From Paenibacillus daejeonensis DSM 15491 (GTDB taxonomy: Bacteria; Bacillota; Bacilli; Paenibacillales; Paenibacillaceae): a DNA stretch of 64,000 bases. The notes beneath the pieces were generated by a model. That model worked only from the letters and a program-made list of their open reading frames with translations, did not search any database and was not told where the DNA came from. The stretch lies in NCBI RefSeq assembly GCF_000378385.1, contig NZ_KB899659.1:1205418-1269417 (forward strand). The letters run 5' to 3'. Below are positions 62,062 through 64,000 of this stretch, piece after piece; position 1 is the stretch's first letter, and every line of letters begins with the position of its first letter. The position numbers and the translations under genes are program-made.

Positions 62062-62796
62062 TTATTCCTGCCCTAGTATACCATATTTCCCGTGTTTCCT
62101 CATCATGGTCTGCGCATAGGAGAAGGTCTCTGCGAGCGTCCGCATGACCATCTCGCAGCCTTGATCCAGATCGGCTAGCTGCGAGGCGATATCCTCGAGA
62201 GGAATATCCTGACCGTAAGCGCCCCTGCTGTGCCGCAGATCATCCTGCAGCTCTGAGTTCATGTAATGAATTTCCGTGTTGCGCCGCTTCCGCAGCCGTG
62301 ACATGGGCTCGCGGTACGTTTCTTTGATCTTGAACAACCGCTCGCCAAGCCTTGGCTCGATCCGCCTTTCCTGCATGCGGCGCAGCACCGTAAAATAAGA
62401 AAAGTGTTTCTTGCTCTCTCCTGTATCCAATGTCAGCCACTCATTTAAAAATGTGCCCAGCTTGTCCAGCAGCGCAAAGATTCGGATAAAAGCATTTTTA
62501 TCAAAATAAATATGCCGGTAATAATCCATCATTTCTTCAGAAGACATCACGCTTAGGTAACGAGACGTGATTCGCTTGCCGAACCAGTGCGCAGCAAATT
62601 GACTCTGTTCCAATTCATCCAACGAGCCCAGCAGACCCGCTGTCCAAATTTCCAGCTTGCGGTACTCATGCTGGCGAGCATCTCCCGTGGCTATGCGTTT
62701 CTGCAATTCCGTCATGAGCTGTTCCATTTGCGTCATGGCTGCCAGAAGCAGCCCTTCCGCCTGGCGCGGCTCTCCGCCGAGTAAATCTCGCAGCAC
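62062..62796 (-). CDS. Helical protein, Cthe_2314 HEPN-like
   Basis: A 244-residue all-helical soluble protein. It contains RKLEIWTAGLLGSLDELEQSQ, FDKNAFIRIFALLDKLGTFLNEWL and, near residue 165, MSRLRKRRNTEIHYMN, where R(x)4-6H resembles the HEPN RNase motif (RNTEIH). From memory this fits the Cthe_2314 HEPN family. Whether the motif is active is unknown. The SDR gene follows by 23 bp. No MNT partner gene is near, so a toxin-antitoxin role is not supported. Confidence 0.65.
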   Translation of the reverse strand: MLRDLLGGEPRQAEGLLLAAMTQMEQLMTELQKRIATGDARQHEYRKLEIWTAGLLGSLDELEQSQFAAHWFGKRITSRYLSVMSSEEMMDYYRHIYFDKNAFIRIFALLDKLGTFLNEWLTLDTGESKKHFSYFTVLRRMQERRIEPRLGERLFKIKETYREPMSRLRKRRNTEIHYMNSELQDDLRHSRGAYGQDIPLEDIASQLADLDQGCEMVMRTLAETFSYAQTMMRKHGKYGILGQE

Positions 62797-62887
62797 GTCT
62801 GCTCCCCCTCATCAAGTTCTGTACTATAGGATGCCCTGCTCCCTGAACGCAAAACCGCCAATCCTAAGGAATGGCGGTTCATAGCAT

Positions 62888-63814
62888 TTACCTGCGCCGC
62901 AGCTTCCAGGAGCGGATGGAGAGCTCTGCCAGCAACCCGAACAAAACGGATATGATGACATTGTGCAGCAGACTGGTAAAGATATAGACTTGCTCATTGC
63001 CAAGCGTTGCCGTTACTAGCGCGCCACTTAGCACCTGGGTCAGCACAAGCGCAAACGCCCAGGCTGCGGTACGTTTCAAGCCTTCATGACCTGTGGCTTT
63101 CTTGTGGATGTAATAGGCCAGCGCGGCAATCAATATGAAAATAATCAAAGCAGCCACGCGGTGCAGGAACACAAGTCCCGTGGCTCCACTGAGCTCAGGA
63201 ATGACTTGTCCGTTACATAACGGCCAGCCAGCACAGCCACCCGCTGATTTGGTATGGCGGATATAGGCGCCAATGTAGACCACCACATAAATGTATCCGA
63301 ATATTGCCCAAGCAAACTTGTAAACGGAATGCGGAAGGTCCGTCAGAGCCGTCTTGCCCAGTCCCCGTTTCATCCGGTAGGCCCAGATGACCAATAATAA
63401 CGTACTGGCAAATGCCAGTAGGGAAAAGCCAAAATGCAAAGCCATCACGGGTGGCGATTGCGGCCACTTCACAGCTGCAGCACCCAGCAGCGCTTGCAGA
63501 ATCGTGAAGAACAACGCACTGGAGGCATATAGCACAGGCTCCCCTTCCCTGCGATGCTTAACCATTGTAAGGATAAAGACGGCGAGCACGAGGAAACCGA
63601 CAATCGCGCTAACAAGGCGATGGGAGTACTCCAGCATGGATTCGAGCGTATACGCCGGGACGAATTTACCATAGCAGAGCGGCCAATGATCGCCGCAGCC
63701 TCGTCCCGAGTCCGTGTTCGTGACGAGCGCTCCCTGCAGGAGAACAATCAGCATGCCAATACATGCAACTATGATAAGCACGCGAGTGCCCTTAGTTACC
63801 AAAAAAATCACCAC
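62888..63814 (-). CDS. ctaA: Haem A synthase CtaA
   Basis: A 308-residue enzyme with eight membrane helices in two four-helix halves, oxidising the methyl group of haem O to give haem A for terminal oxidases. Haem-ligand His residues: LEYSHRLVSAIVG, MALHFGFSLL, FLHRVAALIIF and SLLHNVIISVLF. Paired Cys occur in the first outer loop (GCGDHWPLC) and in GCAGWPLC. The start is uncertain: GTG at 63814 or TTG at 63805; RNA-binding sites are weak for both. A gene for a FCD-type regulator lies upstream in the same direction. Confidence 0.95.
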   Translation of the reverse strand: MVIFLVTKGTRVLIIVACIGMLIVLLQGALVTNTDSGRGCGDHWPLCYGKFVPAYTLESMLEYSHRLVSAIVGFLVLAVFILTMVKHRREGEPVLYASSALFFTILQALLGAAAVKWPQSPPVMALHFGFSLLAFASTLLLVIWAYRMKRGLGKTALTDLPHSVYKFAWAIFGYIYVVVYIGAYIRHTKSAGGCAGWPLCNGQVIPELSGATGLVFLHRVAALIIFILIAALAYYIHKKATGHEGLKRTAAWAFALVLTQVLSGALVTATLGNEQVYIFTSLLHNVIISVLFGLLAELSIRSWKLRRR

Positions 63815-63902
63815 TTCTTGTCGAATATGACCATCAATTTATTATAGCCATAAGAAAAGTTAAAAGCCATGTTGAAAATGTGACAATCCGCAGCTTATTC
63901 CA

Positions 63903-64000
63903 TTAAAGCTTGGCTTCACGGGGCAAATGCAGATAAAAATCCAGATCCGCTTGAAGATGCTGCTTCATCAGCCGCTCTGCCCCGTCTGCATCGCGTGCGC
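63903..64000 (-). CDS. C-terminal end of a GntR/FadR-type (FCD) regulator (partial)
   Basis: The last 31 codons before TAA (63903-63905) read ARDADGAERLMKQHLQADLD then FYLHLPREAKL, the usual end of the FCD domain of FadR-subfamily GntR regulators. The rest of the gene lies beyond the right edge. Confidence 0.6.
   Translation of the reverse strand, partial: ARDADGAERLMKQHLQADLDFYLHLPREAKL

Noticed and set aside
1-64000. CRISPR arrays, IS elements, prophage genes, tRNA or rRNA genes
   Set aside because: Looked for repeats with spacers, transposase or integrase motifs, and cloverleaf or rRNA sequences; none seen.

Overview
The window looks like chromosomal DNA of a Gram-positive, endospore-forming, aerobic Firmicute of the Paenibacillus type. 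The reasons are the gene content (AbrB-like regulator, LiaFSR, Sda, YtxC, YheC/D-type ATP-grasp, DnaB/DnaI primosome loaders, HemQ, CtaA), T-box and SAM riboswitch leaders, strong AGGAGG ribosome sites, a fair share of GTG/TTG starts, a GC content that appears a little above 50 percent, and menaquinone synthesis by the futalosine route (mqnC and mqnE both present) instead of the classical men route. I saw no phage, IS, CRISPR, tRNA or rRNA genes. Almost everything is core metabolism and regulation.

Layout. 1-7.9 kb: end of a DUF2161 gene, a PLP aminotransferase, AbrB-like regulator, trmL, an orphan PhoP-like response regulator behind PhoP-box-like repeats, serC, a proteobacterial-type (GSI-beta) glnA behind a perfect GlnR/TnrA box, and DAHP synthase. 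7.9-16.3 kb: ispH, an envelope-stress block (htrA, response regulator, sensor kinase), yugN, and liaFSR with a His/Gly-rich insert in LiaF. 16.4-26.7 kb: soluble chemoreceptor, ECF sigma factor, 3D-domain protein, T-box-controlled thrS, ytxC, mqnC, SAM-riboswitch-controlled metA-metI. 26.7-36.1 kb: corA, MFS and EamA carriers, LysR, PHP phosphatase, DUF695/RraB protein, fumC, YodB-like HxlR regulator, acyltransferase. 36.1-48.3 kb: sdhCAB with a divergent LysR gene, CPBP protease, uvrC, and a sulfate-uptake operon (sbp-cysT-cysW-yezD) without its ATPase gene. 48.3-64 kb: dnaB-dnaI, yuiB, an EEP hydrolase, hemQ with a structured leader, ndh/yumC, sda with DnaA boxes, Fe-S carriers (yutM, nfu), mqnE, yutJ, yuzB, an SDR enzyme, a HEPN-like protein, ctaA and the end of a FCD-type GntR regulator.

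The genes come together around aerobic respiration: menaquinone (mqnC, mqnE), succinate dehydrogenase and fumarase, two type II NADH dehydrogenase relatives, haem and haem A (hemQ, ctaA) and Fe-S assembly. Several regulatory sites match the expected regulators: a Rex-like box at ndh, an ATAA-N7-TTAT dyad at the sdh-linked LysR gene, a GlnR/TnrA box at glnA, DnaA boxes at sda, and 11-bp-spaced direct repeats at htrA and the PhoP-like gene.

The observations I rate highest are (i) a consensus promoter with a Fur-like box between the convergent acyltransferase gene and sdhB, pointing at sdhB without an ORF, a candidate iron-regulated small or antisense RNA; (ii) a multi-hairpin leader of hemQ with a possible switch between a closing helix and a terminator-like hairpin; (iii) GSI-beta glutamine synthetase under GlnR-type control; (iv) the His-rich LiaF; and (v) a six-copy 8-bp tandem repeat in the DAHP synthase leader. 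All are read from sequence alone; no database search was possible.
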